Shown: in pieces, positions 26,401 through 34,960 of the stretch
How the letters are laid out: every line of letters starts with the position of its first letter
Position numbering within the stretch: position 1 is the first letter of the stretch
Source: Virgibacillus proomii
Lineage (GTDB): Bacteria > Bacillota > Bacilli > Bacillales > Amphibacillaceae
NCBI RefSeq assembly: GCF_900162615.1
Contig: NZ_FUFN01000009.1
Coordinates: 470,453 to 534,452, forward strand
DNA length: 64,000 bases
Reading direction: 5' to 3'
Translations under genes and position numbers: made by a program
Notes under the pieces: model-generated
Told to the model about the DNA's origin: nothing
Seen by the model: the letters and a program-made list of their open reading frames with translations, nothing else
Database searches by the model: none

Positions 26401-26983
26401 TGTTTCATCCTTTCTTTTGATTTTGTTCGCCTTTACGCCAATATAGTTATAAGTCTTGTTCAAAAAGGAGCTAAAAAAGAGAGGTGACGTAGTTTCGACT
26501 GGTTATACAGCAAGAAACCAGCACTAAAGTAAGTTTGGCATACAGGGACTGCCTATTGTACTACTTTGAACAATTTAAAGTGAAATTCTAATGTCGTCAA
26601 GATAATAACAGATGCTTAACGCAATATGTTTTTTTAACATACGAGTAAAAAATTTGGTTACGTTGAACTAACTTCTATGAAAAGATTTTATACTTTCAAA
26701 CGAATATTGTAATTCGAAGTGTTATTTTTATCGAACCACCCCCCATTTTTAAGCTAGCAGGAATCACATTTGAAATAAGCCATTACTGTCCTTACCTACA
26801 AATATCTGAACTAACACTCATGCTCAATTATGTATATGATCTAAATCAAACTAGTTTCAGTTTAAGTTATTTTGTTGCCAAAATCCACTAACCTTGTGAG
26901 CCATTTCTCTTTTAAGTTTTCATGTAAGTAGGCTTTTCAAATTAGAGAAATACGGCCCCCCTTACATTCGGAATAAAGAAAAC

Positions 26984-27165
26984 CTGCCACTAAAACCGAG
27001 GGATGTCGACACCTGAGCGGCAAGCCCGCTTTTAATCAACCTTTCTTTAGATTCAAGCCGGTGTTGACTCATCCTAAGCGGAAGAGCAAGTTTGCTACAG
27101 CTCAAGTACATAAGCTAGCTCGTTTGCAAAAAGATATCCACCATGTAGAAACTACTATTGTTTCT
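26984..27165 (-). repeat. Dispersed repeat family C, copy 2 (inverted relative to copy 1)
   Basis: Read on the minus strand it begins TTTCTACATGGTGGATATC and runs through ATCTAAAGAAAGG and AGCGGGCTTGCCGCTCAGG. It matches 20640-20812 in order. It occupies part of the 1.1-kb gap between ydbS and cshA; a type A closing-arm fragment (ATACGGCCCCCCTTACAT) lies just before it. From 26464 to about 26930 I see nothing I can assign. Confidence 0.65.
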
Positions 27166-27171
27166 TAGATA

Positions 27172-27443
27172 AGAAAGACTTGGCTTATCGCCAAGTCTTT
27201 ATGGCGAAAGCTTTAGTTTTTCTTATACGATAAAGTGAAACTTCATTCAGTAGATGTTTTCTTCCCTCTCCTACTGAATGTTAGTACCACAAGGGTATGA
27301 CCTAAAGGCCCTTGAATTAATCGGGGTATTTAGGTGCCGTTTCTCCCACTTTGACCCTTTGTATCAACTAAAAGCCCTTGAAGCAGGAGTCTTACGGTAC
27401 CTTACATGCGGGATAAACCCTAAAATTTTATACTTTCCTATAT
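27172..27443 (+). repeat. Composite element: type B + type A9 + tail
   Basis: Type B starts AGAAAGACTTGGC and closes TTTTTCT; TTATAC leads into GATAAAGTGAAAC at 27229. Hairpin 1 is CATTCAGTAG/CTACTGAATG, hairpin 2 is AGGTGCCGT/ACGGTACCT, and the tail CCCTAAAATTTTATACTTTCCTATA ends at 27442. It sits directly downstream of the cshA terminator. Confidence 0.8.
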
Positions 27444-27446
27444 ACA

Positions 27447-27483
27447 ACGAAAAAAGCTTCTTTTTTTGAAAGAAGCTTTTTTC
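27447..27483 (-). terminator. cshA terminator
   Basis: AAAAAAGCTTC and GAAGCTTTTTT pair around an A-rich loop. The T-tract is present on the minus strand just after the cshA stop. The stem is symmetric enough to work both ways. Confidence 0.85.
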
Positions 27484-27486
27484 GTA

Positions 27487-28965
27487 TTAGTAATCTCTGT
27501 TTCTTCGTTTTTGAAAATTACCCTTCCGATTACGGCCACCCTGATTGCGTCCACTTTGGCCACCACGTCCACTTTGACTGCGTTTACCATAAAAACGCTT
27601 GTTATTCGACCTGCGATTATCCTTTATGCTCTTTGCTTTCTTCACGCTTACTGGTGCTACAGAAGAAATTTTAACTGGAGTATCCTTACGTTCTTTCGTA
27701 AGCAACTTCAATGCTGCAGCAATAACGCTAATGGAATCATGATCTTCTAATAATTGATTAGCTGCTTGGTGATAATCTTTCAAGTCCTTTGTTTCAACTG
27801 TTTCAATTATTTTACTTACTGTTACTTGCTGTTGTCCTTTTTGCGCATCATGGTATGTCGGTGGAGCCATCCGTTTCATTTTACTTTTCGTTACTTTTTC
27901 AATCAATTGTAAATGTGCCATTTCTCTTGGAGTAATAAACGAAATAGCCTCACCCGTACGTCCCGCACGCCCAGTTCGTCCAATTCGATGAACATAGCTT
28001 TCTGGATCCTGTGGTATGTCGAAATTATAAACATGCGTAACACCAGAAATATCCAAACCTCTTGCAGCAACATCTGTTGCGACTAACACATCAATTCGAC
28101 CATGTTTAAACTTATTGAGAACGGACATCCGTTTTCCTTGTGTTAAATCGCCATGGATTCCTTCTGCTCGATAGCCTCTAGCCTGTAAGCCTTCCGTAAT
28201 TTCATCAACACGTTTTTTCGTACGGCTAAATACAATTGCGAGATCAGGAGAATGGATATCTAAATGGTTATTTAACGTATCAAATTTATATTTTTCCGGT
28301 ATCTCGATAAAATATTGGTCAATATTCTCTACGGTCATTTCTTTCGCTTTGATTTTTATTTCTTTTGGGTTTTTCATTAAATTTGTAGCGATATCGCGTA
28401 TTTCTTTAGGCATAGTTGCTGAGAAAAGTAAGGTTTGACGTTCTTCTGGTATTTGTTTTAGAATATCGCGAATATCATCAATAAACCCCATATTTAACAT
28501 TTCATCTGCTTCATCTAAAACAGCAATACGAATATAATCTGTGCGTATTGTTCTTCTGCGCATATGATCCAGCAATCTTCCTGGTGTTGCTACAACAATT
28601 TGTGGACCGTCTTTTAATGCACGGATTTGCCGTTCCATATGTTGACCGCCATACACTGCAAACGCACGGATACCTTTAAATTTTCCAAGACGGTTTAGCT
28701 CTTCAGCTACCTGTATAGCAAGCTCTCTGGTAGGAGCTACTACTAAACCTTGAATTTTACGTAGTTTTGCATTTAATTTTTCTATCATTGGTATTCCGAA
28801 TGCGGCTGTCTTTCCTGTACCTGTCTGAGCCTGTCCAATCATATCATTGCCCTCAAGCGCAAGTGGAATGGTCTCCGCTTGAATTGGGGTGGCTTCTTCA
28901 AATCCCATTTTTGCCAATGCCTTCATTATCGGATTGGAGATGCCTAATTCTTTAAATGTTGTCAC
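27487..28965 (-). CDS. cshA: DEAD-box ATP-dependent RNA helicase CshA
   Basis: The 492-aa helicase has a Q motif (ATPIQAETIPLAL), Walker A AQTGTGKT, DEAD (VLDEADEML), SATMP, and motifs V-VI (DVAARGLDI, HRIGRTGR). A dimerisation/RNA-binding C-terminal part ends in an RG-rich basic tail (about 440-492). CshA works in mRNA turnover with the degradosome and in ribosome assembly, especially in the cold. The start is GTG at 28965, with GAGG four to eight bases upstream. It neighbours ydbS-ydbT as in B. subtilis. Confidence 0.96.
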   Translation of the reverse strand: MTTFKELGISNPIMKALAKMGFEEATPIQAETIPLALEGNDMIGQAQTGTGKTAAFGIPMIEKLNAKLRKIQGLVVAPTRELAIQVAEELNRLGKFKGIRAFAVYGGQHMERQIRALKDGPQIVVATPGRLLDHMRRRTIRTDYIRIAVLDEADEMLNMGFIDDIRDILKQIPEERQTLLFSATMPKEIRDIATNLMKNPKEIKIKAKEMTVENIDQYFIEIPEKYKFDTLNNHLDIHSPDLAIVFSRTKKRVDEITEGLQARGYRAEGIHGDLTQGKRMSVLNKFKHGRIDVLVATDVAARGLDISGVTHVYNFDIPQDPESYVHRIGRTGRAGRTGEAISFITPREMAHLQLIEKVTKSKMKRMAPPTYHDAQKGQQQVTVSKIIETVETKDLKDYHQAANQLLEDHDSISVIAAALKLLTKERKDTPVKISSVAPVSVKKAKSIKDNRRSNNKRFYGKRSQSGRGGQSGRNQGGRNRKGNFQKRRNRDY

Positions 28966-29093
28966 CTATTCCTCTACTCCTTTTTTTGTAAAAAATTTTA
29001 TTATAACAAGAGGCCTTGGACGCTTCTATATACTTTAGTTCTTAATATAGTTCCCAAAAATGCAGTCGTATCATACTAAATGTAATTATTTAA

Positions 29094-29360
29094 AGAGGTT
29101 GTTCAAAAAGTTAAGGAAATGACACATGTAGTTTCTTCGTTAGTCTGTTTCTGACGGCTTGTTTATCATTCTCTTCGCCAAAACTTCACCTTGAACTTCT
29201 CAGGTCTTTTTTACACCTTTTTGACCACAAGGGAATATAAATAAAGCGTATTTCTAAATTCATCTTTTTCCGAGGTTATTCAAAAAGAAGGGGAAAGACA
29301 AATAAAATCTTAGTTCCTCTTTGAACACGCACTTATCATAGAATGTGTTTTTTACTTCCT
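29094..29360 (+). repeat. Relics of a GAGGTTGTTCAAAAAG repeat (two partial copies)
   Basis: GAGGTTGTTCAAAAAG at about 29096 and GAGGTTATTCAAAAAG at about 29276 begin similar stretches; a third partial copy occurs near 2711. The second runs into GAACACGCACTTATC. I see no open frame. It looks like a decayed dispersed repeat of Bacillaceae intergenic DNA. The other parts of the 28966-29543 gap hold only promoter-like AT-rich sequence. Confidence 0.45.
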
Positions 29361-29543
29361 AAAGTACAAAAAGGCTTCACCGAATGGTAAGAGGCCTCAC
29401 GTGAACTCATGCAAAGAATATCATAACATATTTTTTATAATGATACTAATTAGATAAATGATTTTTTATTCTAACCGTGGTAAAATATATTAGATATGTA
29501 CTACTTATTTATATAGAATACAAACAAGATAAGGAGGTTTTGA

Positions 29544-30458
29544 ATGCGCCTTCCTCCATTTAATCCATATATTGCAGTAACCATCGGAGTCATATCTGTC
29601 TCTACTTCAGCCATTTTTGTAAAGTTAGCAGACCAAGCACCGGCTGCAATTATTGCCAATTACCGGCTTTTATTAGCTGTACTGTTAATGGCTCCAATTA
29701 TTTTGAGGAAATACCGTCATGAAATAAAACAAATAAATCGAAAAGATTGGATCTTTTCCATTTTTGCAGGCGTTTTTTTAGCCTTTCACTTTATATTATG
29801 GTTTGAATCGTTAAATTACACCTCGGTAGCAAGCTCAGTTGTTTTAGTAACGCTTCAACCTATTTTTGCTTTTTTGGGAACCTATTTTTTCTTTAAGGAA
29901 CGTTTTTCATATGGTGCAATTATTAGTATGCTTATTGCGCTAATTGGAAGTATTATTATCAGCTGGGGAGACTTTCAGATTAGTGGAACAGCCTTGTTTG
30001 GCGATATATTGGCATTACTTGGAGCTGTAACGGTAACGGCATATTTTTTGCTTGGACAACAAGTTAGAAGAAATTTGTCTATCATGACCTATACCTTTGT
30101 TGTATATGGTATAAGTTCCATTACATTAATTATGTATAACCTCATGCTGGGCAATTCATTTATCGGTTATCCAGTTGACCACTGGTGGATATTTCTAGCT
30201 TTAGCTATTTTCCCAACTTTTTTAGGCCATACCCTGTTTAATTGGGCACTAAAATGGTTGAGTACTTCAACTATTTCCATGGCAATTGTATTCGAGCCCG
30301 TAGGCGCCTCCATTCTGGCCTATTTTATCTTGGACGAAAAGATCACAGCATTCCAATTACTAGGTGGTACGATCGTGTTATTTGGGCTGTTTTTATTTAT
30401 CCTCAGTACTAATCGTAAGTCAACCTTAACGATTTCCAAAAAAGAACAACATGAATAA
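29544..30458 (+). CDS. EamA/DMT family transporter
   Basis: The 304-aa protein has ten membrane segments in two EamA repeats (about 8-140 and 155-295), with typical PAAIIANYRLL and FEPVGASILAYFILDEKI signatures at the ends of the repeats. Drug/metabolite transporters of this type export or import small metabolites; the substrate is unknown. AAGGAGG lies six bases before the ATG. degV follows within a few bases on the same strand, so the two are probably one transcript. Confidence 0.9.
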   Translation: MRLPPFNPYIAVTIGVISVSTSAIFVKLADQAPAAIIANYRLLLAVLLMAPIILRKYRHEIKQINRKDWIFSIFAGVFLAFHFILWFESLNYTSVASSVVLVTLQPIFAFLGTYFFFKERFSYGAIISMLIALIGSIIISWGDFQISGTALFGDILALLGAVTVTAYFLLGQQVRRNLSIMTYTFVVYGISSITLIMYNLMLGNSFIGYPVDHWWIFLALAIFPTFLGHTLFNWALKWLSTSTISMAIVFEPVGASILAYFILDEKITAFQLLGGTIVLFGLFLFILSTNRKSTLTISKKEQHE

Positions 30459-30480
30459 AATACATGAAATGGGTGAGCAT

Positions 30481-31341
30481 ATGAACATTCAATTAATGAC
30501 AGATGGCGGAGCTGATATTCCAGAGCGTCTAGCACGTAAAGCTGATATTATTCAAGTGCCGCTTTATTTACATTTTAGTGATAAGCAATACAGAGCTGGG
30601 GTGGATATGGATCTTCCTTCTTTTTATAAGAAAATAGAAGAAACGAAGGAATTACCGAGATCCTCTGCACCTAGCCCACATGATTTTTATAAAGCGTATA
30701 AACAAGTGGATAAACAAACATCGATTTTAATGCTCAGCTTAACAAAAGGGTTAAGCAGTACGTATGAAAATGCAGTTACTGGGATGAATATGCTATTAGA
30801 GGAAGAACCAGAGCGAACCATTGCTGTAATTAATACAAAGACGGCATCATGTGGAATTGCACTCTTACTTCATGAAGCAATAACAAAAATAGAAGAAAAC
30901 TATACATTCATTGAATTAGTTGAGCATATACAAAAGCGAGCAGATCAAACCGCCACTTTATTTGTATTAAAAACATTAGAGAATTTAATTCAAGGAGGGC
31001 GACTGGATCGAGTAAAAGGAAAAATCGCTAAGACATTAAACATCAAATTACTAATGCGTGCAAGTGAAGACGGGGAAATTGAAGTTACGGAAAAGGTTAG
31101 AGGAGACAAAAGATCAATCCGACGGTTTATCGAGCAAATTGGTGAATATACAAAGAGCTTTGAAGATAAAGTTATCTCCTTATCCCATTGTAATGCAGAA
31201 GAACGCGCTAAAAATGTGCTGTCTGAAATACGCAGCAAATACCCGTTTAAAGATGCCTATATCATGGACACAGGTCCATTAATTTCCACATACGGCGGAA
31301 AAGGTGCGCTAGTTATTTCATTTTTTAAACATAATAAATAA
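30481..31341 (+). CDS. DegV family fatty-acid-binding protein
   Basis: The 286-aa DegV protein has the characteristic N-terminal MTDGGADIPERL, SSAPSPHDFY and LTKGLSSTYENA motifs and a C-terminal TGPLISTYGGKGALVISF. DegV/FakB proteins bind fatty acids and can present them to the kinase FakA; no fakA lies here, so a FakB role is only possible. The start is ATG at 30481, with GGGTGA upstream; the earlier ATG at 30451 overlaps eamA and lacks a ribosome site. Confidence 0.9.
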   Translation: MNIQLMTDGGADIPERLARKADIIQVPLYLHFSDKQYRAGVDMDLPSFYKKIEETKELPRSSAPSPHDFYKAYKQVDKQTSILMLSLTKGLSSTYENAVTGMNMLLEEEPERTIAVINTKTASCGIALLLHEAITKIEENYTFIELVEHIQKRADQTATLFVLKTLENLIQGGRLDRVKGKIAKTLNIKLLMRASEDGEIEVTEKVRGDKRSIRRFIEQIGEYTKSFEDKVISLSHCNAEERAKNVLSEIRSKYPFKDAYIMDTGPLISTYGGKGALVISFFKHNK

Positions 31342-31561
31342 GTGAGAATTGTTTCTGCTAGCGGCTTAAAGAAATGGACCTTACAGTAATTCATCCGATG
31401 TTATCCCTTGTTTTTTTGTAGGATTCTAATCTAACGTATAAATTTGGCCACAATAATTTTAGCGTAAACTGATGGATACTGAATGCGCTTCTTACAACCA
31501 TACATAGAAGAAATTTAGGGAGAAAGCAAGCTTATAATCCTATCCATCCCTATGCTTTTTT

Positions 31562-31592
31562 AAAAGAGTCTGACTACTTCAGACTCTTTTTT
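31562..31592 (+). terminator. degV terminator
   Basis: AAAAGAGTCTGA and TCAGACTCTTTT pair around CTACT and are followed by TTATAC. The stem is symmetric. From 31342 to 31561 no other feature is visible. Confidence 0.8.
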
Positions 31593-31664
31593 ATACTATA
31601 GGAAAGTATAATAAGAAAAACGATAGCTTTCGCCAAAGACTTGGCGATAAGCCAAGTTTTTCTA
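31588..31664 (-). repeat. Short composite element: type B plus tail without type A
   Basis: Read on the minus strand: AGAAAAACTTGGC, a TTATC loop, GCCAAG, GGCGAAAGC, GTTTTTCTTAT and then directly TATACTTTCCTATAG. The 180-bp type A filling present in the other composites is missing. It is the only copy in opposite orientation, and its first bases supply the end of the esterase stop codon (TAG). Its CTTGGC/GCCAAG hairpin plus T-tract may also serve as that gene's terminator. Confidence 0.8.
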
Positions 31665-32360
31665 ATGTTTGTTTTGTTTAGTAAGAAAAGAATATACCAT
31701 TTGATTAAGTGTATCCTTATCCTCTCCTAAACAAATTAAATGCTTCGATCGCTCAAAAAATACAACCTCTTTCTCCTCTGATGTAATTTCATTATTTAGG
31801 TAATAAGCTGTTTTGTAAGGAACCATCCCATCCTGCTGACCTTGAGCTATAAGTACAGGTGATTGAATTTTATTTAAATAACGTCTGGTAAATCTAACCA
31901 ATTTTAAAAATTCGATATTAGCCCGAAATGGTACAGCACCAAGCTTTTTTTTATAATGAATGTACAGTTTGTTTTTTTTCAGGTCTCCTTTTATCGCGTC
32001 CTTAATAACTGTTCCAATATCTAAACCTATTTGTTTAAACGATAAATATTTACCTGATGTAGCTAAAAGGACCAACTTTTCTACATGATGCATGGCAGCG
32101 AGGTATGCTGCAATCATGCCACCCATGGAAAAACCAATCAAATAGACTGTCTCATATGTTTTTTTTAATTGCAATAATGTTTGTTCCGCTGCTTCCAACC
32201 ATTCATCATGGGATACATCTTCTAAATTTAACCTCCTCCCATGACCAGGTAAGGTTGGTACAGCTATATGCCAATCTGTATGCTCTTTAAAATAATTTGC
32301 CAAAGGCTCCACTTCATAAGGACCACCAGTATATCCATGGATAATTAAACAAGCTATCAT
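31662..32360 (-). CDS. Alpha/beta hydrolase, carboxylesterase (YvaK/Est30 type)
   Basis: The 232-aa serine hydrolase has nucleophile Ser78 in GFSMGG, Asp177 in QGQQDGMVP and His207 in SKHLI. An oxyanion HGYTG motif lies at residues 8-12. The length and the HGFTG-type start match bacillar carboxylesterases that act on short-chain esters or monoacylglycerols. The gene is alone between a terminator and the ypp-like genes, and the repeat element at its 3' end carries the stop codon. Confidence 0.9.
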   Translation of the reverse strand: MIACLIIHGYTGGPYEVEPLANYFKEHTDWHIAVPTLPGHGRRLNLEDVSHDEWLEAAEQTLLQLKKTYETVYLIGFSMGGMIAAYLAAMHHVEKLVLLATSGKYLSFKQIGLDIGTVIKDAIKGDLKKNKLYIHYKKKLGAVPFRANIEFLKLVRFTRRYLNKIQSPVLIAQGQQDGMVPYKTAYYLNNEITSEEKEVVFFERSKHLICLGEDKDTLNQMVYSFLTKQNKH

Positions 32361-32620
32361 CTCGATTCCTCTCTTTCTTGTCTATATTTGTTTACCCGTT
32401 CTGGCAAAAATTATGACAGCCTTTTACATATGCAACTATTTTTCCTTGTTTTCCATAATTAGCATAATTTCTTGGCTAGAACTTCTAAGGTCTTTACCGT
32501 TTTACCTTGTCCATTCTTAAAAGAATCAATCCCGTTAATTTATAGTCCTACCAGTATAGTTGTTACTTACATTGAAAAATTTGTAAGTATTAAATCAACC
32601 TCCGCGTTTTCTTACGTATG

Positions 32621-32654
32621 AAAAAAGCTGATGAAAGGAAACATCAGCTTTTTC
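32621..32654 (-). terminator. Terminator of the YppG-like gene
   Basis: AAAAAGCTGATG and CATCAGCTTTTT pair around an eight-base loop, directly after the stop. The minus-strand T-tract is present. Confidence 0.85.
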
Positions 32655-33060
32655 ATCTGAATGTTTTTATTAACGAGCCGAACTGCTTAAAAATTGGGGA
32701 AACTTGGTGATACGTATTAGCTAATTGACCTACCGTAGATAACATCTTATCTAAATTTAATGCTTGCCCTGGACCAGGTGGTTGATTTGGCGGATAATTT
32801 GCTTGTGGATTTATATTTTGTTGTGCATTTTGTTGGGATGATTCTGATTTTATTCCTGGCCAATTCATTGGTTGTGGTGGCTTGGTGAAGTAATCATAAG
32901 GAGTTTGCTGATTTGCTTGTAGGCTTTGTTGCATACCCCCAAAGAAATCCATTTGTCCCGGATTATTTTCAAAATAAGGTGGATAAGGTATAGAAAAAGG
33001 ATAATTTCGAAAACCATCATCGTTATGATTGACATAATCAAAATAAGGGCCATAATACAT
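32653..33060 (-). CDS. YppG-like hypothetical protein
   Basis: The 135-aa protein is rich in Pro, Gln, Asn and Tyr in its first 95 residues, probably disordered. The C-terminal part ALNLDKMLSTVGQLANTYHQ and FKQFGSLIKTF resembles the conserved end of bacillar YppG proteins. These are small proteins of unknown role seen in spore-forming bacilli, and a spore or coat link is only a suggestion. AAGAAGGTG precedes the start. It is followed by its own terminator and preceded closely by the glutaredoxin-like gene, with which it may be co-transcribed. Confidence 0.65.
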   Translation of the reverse strand: MYYGPYFDYVNHNDDGFRNYPFSIPYPPYFENNPGQMDFFGGMQQSLQANQQTPYDYFTKPPQPMNWPGIKSESSQQNAQQNINPQANYPPNQPPGPGQALNLDKMLSTVGQLANTYHQVSPIFKQFGSLIKTFR

Positions 33061-33119
33061 TTCCTACACACCTTCTTTATCTTTTCTTATAGTTTATGAC
33101 TACTCCTTCATGTGTGTGA

Positions 33120-33419
33120 TCACTTTGAATCATTTTTATAACCATCAAAGAATGAACTGTAATAGGATATGTGATTATCTAATAAGCCAAGGCTATACTT
33201 TATTTTGTTTTTTTGAAATCCAAGAATTGGTTCTTTCACGCCTTTAATAAATATTGCTGGTGTGCCGTATATACCTTTATCTTGTAACTCCTTCATATGA
33301 TTAATATCATTAATATTTTTTATTTCATAAGGGATCTTCCACTTTTTTAAGTTTTGTATTACTCTTTCGCATTCCTTATTGTAGTCACTAATATAAACAA
33401 GTACTTCTGGTTCTTCCAT
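33120..33419 (-). CDS. Glutaredoxin-like protein lacking the first active-site cysteine
   Basis: The 99-aa thioredoxin-fold protein has the beta-alpha-beta start VLVYISD and the cis-proline motif GTPAIFI. The position of the usual CxxC motif reads YNKEC: only Cys17 remains and Asn14 stands where the first cysteine should be. It may be a single-cysteine or non-redox member. A ribosome site AAGGGGG lies upstream. A sigma-B-like promoter (GTTTTT, 13 bases, GGGTAA) sits 44 bases before the start codon, suggesting a stress-induced gene. Confidence 0.78.
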   Translation of the reverse strand: MEEPEVLVYISDYNKECERVIQNLKKWKIPYEIKNINDINHMKELQDKGIYGTPAIFIKGVKEPILGFQKNKIKYSLGLLDNHISYYSSFFDGYKNDSK

Positions 33420-33462
33420 TTTTTAACCCCCTTTCAACTGAATTGAACCAACAATTATATAA

Positions 33463-33487
33463 TTACCCGGGACAAAATAACAAAAAC
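33463..33487 (-). promoter_or_regulatory. Sigma-B-like promoter of the glutaredoxin-like gene
   Basis: On the minus strand GTTTTT (33482-33487) and GGGTAA (33463-33468) are separated by 13 bases, close to GTTTAA-N12-15-GGGTAT. The -35 lies four bases from the type B element. Confidence 0.5.
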
Positions 33488-33490
33488 GTT

Positions 33491-33923
33491 AGAAAAACTT
33501 GGCTTGTCGCCAAGTCTTTAGCGAAAGCTGTCGTTTTTCTTATAAGATAAAGTGAAACTTCATTCCGTGGAATGCTTTTTACACGGAATGTTAGTACCAC
33601 AAGGGTATGACCTAAAGGCCCTTGAACGAATCGGCATTTAAGTGCCGTTTCTCCCGCTTTGACACTTTGCACGAACTCAGGACTTGAAGTGAGAAACTTA
33701 CGGCACCTTACATGCGGGATAAAGTGAAACTTCATTCCGTGGAATGCTTTTTACACGGAATGTTAGTACCACAAGGGTATGACCTAAAGGCCCTTGAACC
33801 AATCGGGCATTTAGGTGCCGTTTTCTCCCGCTTTGACCCTTTGCATGAAATCAGGTCTTGAAGTGGGAAACTTACGGCACCTTACATGCGGGATAAAGCC
33901 TAAAATTTTATACTTTCCTATAG
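33491..33923 (+). repeat. Composite element: type B + two tandem type A units (A10, A11) + tail
   Basis: Type B covers 33491-33542. A10 (33546-33723) and A11 (33718-33897) share the GATAAA junction and are about 90% identical, both with CATTCCGTG/CACGGAATG hairpins and an ACCACAAGGGTATGACCTAA linker. The tail ends CTTTCCTATAG at 33923. This is the longest and most complete composite in the window. From 33924 to about 34195 nothing is assignable. Confidence 0.85.
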
Positions 33924-34198
33924 TAAAAAAGGCCAAAGTCATACCAAATTGCATCCTATTTGCCACACTTTTGACATATTTCTTTTGACCTATAAAAACT
34001 CCATATAGTATAAAGTCTTAGCGCAGATGGTTTTAGCCACCTTACCTATAACCCTTAATGAAATCGAATCAACGCACACAAGAAATTTTTCATTTTTATA
34101 GTGTAAGTAATTAGAGGCAGCCGAAAAACTAGTTAAGGACTTCTAAGTAGACAATATACCTTCTTCCCTATTTTAGTTATTGCTATTCCTCATTTCTT

Positions 34199-34219
34199 AG
34201 AAAAACTTTCCTATAGTGC
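34199..34219 (+). repeat. Collapsed composite: type B start joined to tail end
   Basis: AGAAAAACTTTCCTATAG joins the first bases of type B (AGAAAAACTT) directly to the last bases of the tail (ACTTTCCTATAG), sharing ACTT. This is what recombination or excision between the element ends would leave. The match is short, so chance cannot be excluded. Confidence 0.45.
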
Positions 34220-34257
34220 AAAAAAAAAGAGAGGAAAAATCCCTCCCCTTGAAACTC

Positions 34258-34357
34258 TTATAAAGTGCAACTTCTATCCGTAGGGCTTTTCCTTCACCCC
34301 TACGGATAGAAGTAGAACAAAGGCTAGAATCTCGTACGCCTTTGAAAAATTGTATGG
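34258..34357 (+). repeat. Type A-prime repeat
   Basis: ATAAAGTGCAACTTC is followed by hairpin TATCCGTAGGG/CCCTACGGATA (11 bp), then a second hairpin ACAAAGGC/GCCTTTG and GAAAAATTG. It has the type A start but a different second half. It lies just downstream of marR. Confidence 0.65.
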
Positions 34358-34379
34358 TTAAAACTAATGGTGAAGTAGC

Positions 34380-34862
34380 TTAGATGGAAGATTTTTTTAC
34401 AGCTGATACATGCTGAATTGATTTTCCCAACTTACGTAATAAGTCAATTGCCATTACCTTTTCCGTTTCGTTTAAACCGCTAGTAATTTTTGCAATTCGT
34501 GCCCAATGCCCGGGAAAGATATGATGAAGTAAATCAGCACCTTTATCAGTAATTTTTGCGAACGTAACACGACGGTCATGATGATTGGGAATTCGAACTA
34601 AATAACGCTTATTCTCTAATTTATTTACTACATACGTAATACTTCCACTTGTTAGTAGAATTTTTTCACCTATTGCTTTTAATGGCTGAGCACCTTTATG
34701 ATAAAGTAATTCTAACACAGCAAAATCAGTTAAATTAAGCCCTCTGCTTTGAATATCTGCTTCTACTTGTTCCATTAGACTACGATAAGCCTTCGATAAA
34801 ACAACAAATAATTTAAGCGAATTATTTTCTTGTTTCTCTTTTAATAAACGATCGTAGTTCAT
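34380..34862 (-). CDS. MarR family transcriptional regulator (MhqR-like)
   Basis: The 160-aa winged-helix MarR protein has a DNA-binding region LKAIGEKILLTSGSITYVVNKLENKRYLVR and the wing HHDRRVTFAKITDKG. It resembles the MhqR/YkvE branch, which senses quinones or catechols in B. subtilis, but there are no quinone-detoxification genes here. The start is ATG at 34862, with GGGGG seven bases upstream; the GTG at 34865 is less well spaced. Its target is unknown; the ABC exporter gene pair begins upstream on the same strand. Confidence 0.85.
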   Translation of the reverse strand: MNYDRLLKEKQENNSLKLFVVLSKAYRSLMEQVEADIQSRGLNLTDFAVLELLYHKGAQPLKAIGEKILLTSGSITYVVNKLENKRYLVRIPNHHDRRVTFAKITDKGADLLHHIFPGHWARIAKITSGLNETEKVMAIDLLRKLGKSIQHVSAVKKSSI

Positions 34863-34960
34863 CACATTTCCCCCTCATATATTATGTTTAGGCATTATTT
34901 TTCTCTCGAAAAACATAAAACCATGCCAATTCGAACCATTACCATACTCAATCTCTCATT

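Noticed and set aside
33600..33610. AAGGGTATGA in type A linkers, similar to a sigma-B -10
   Set aside because: It belongs to the repeat linker, occurs in several copies and has no GTTTAA at the right distance.
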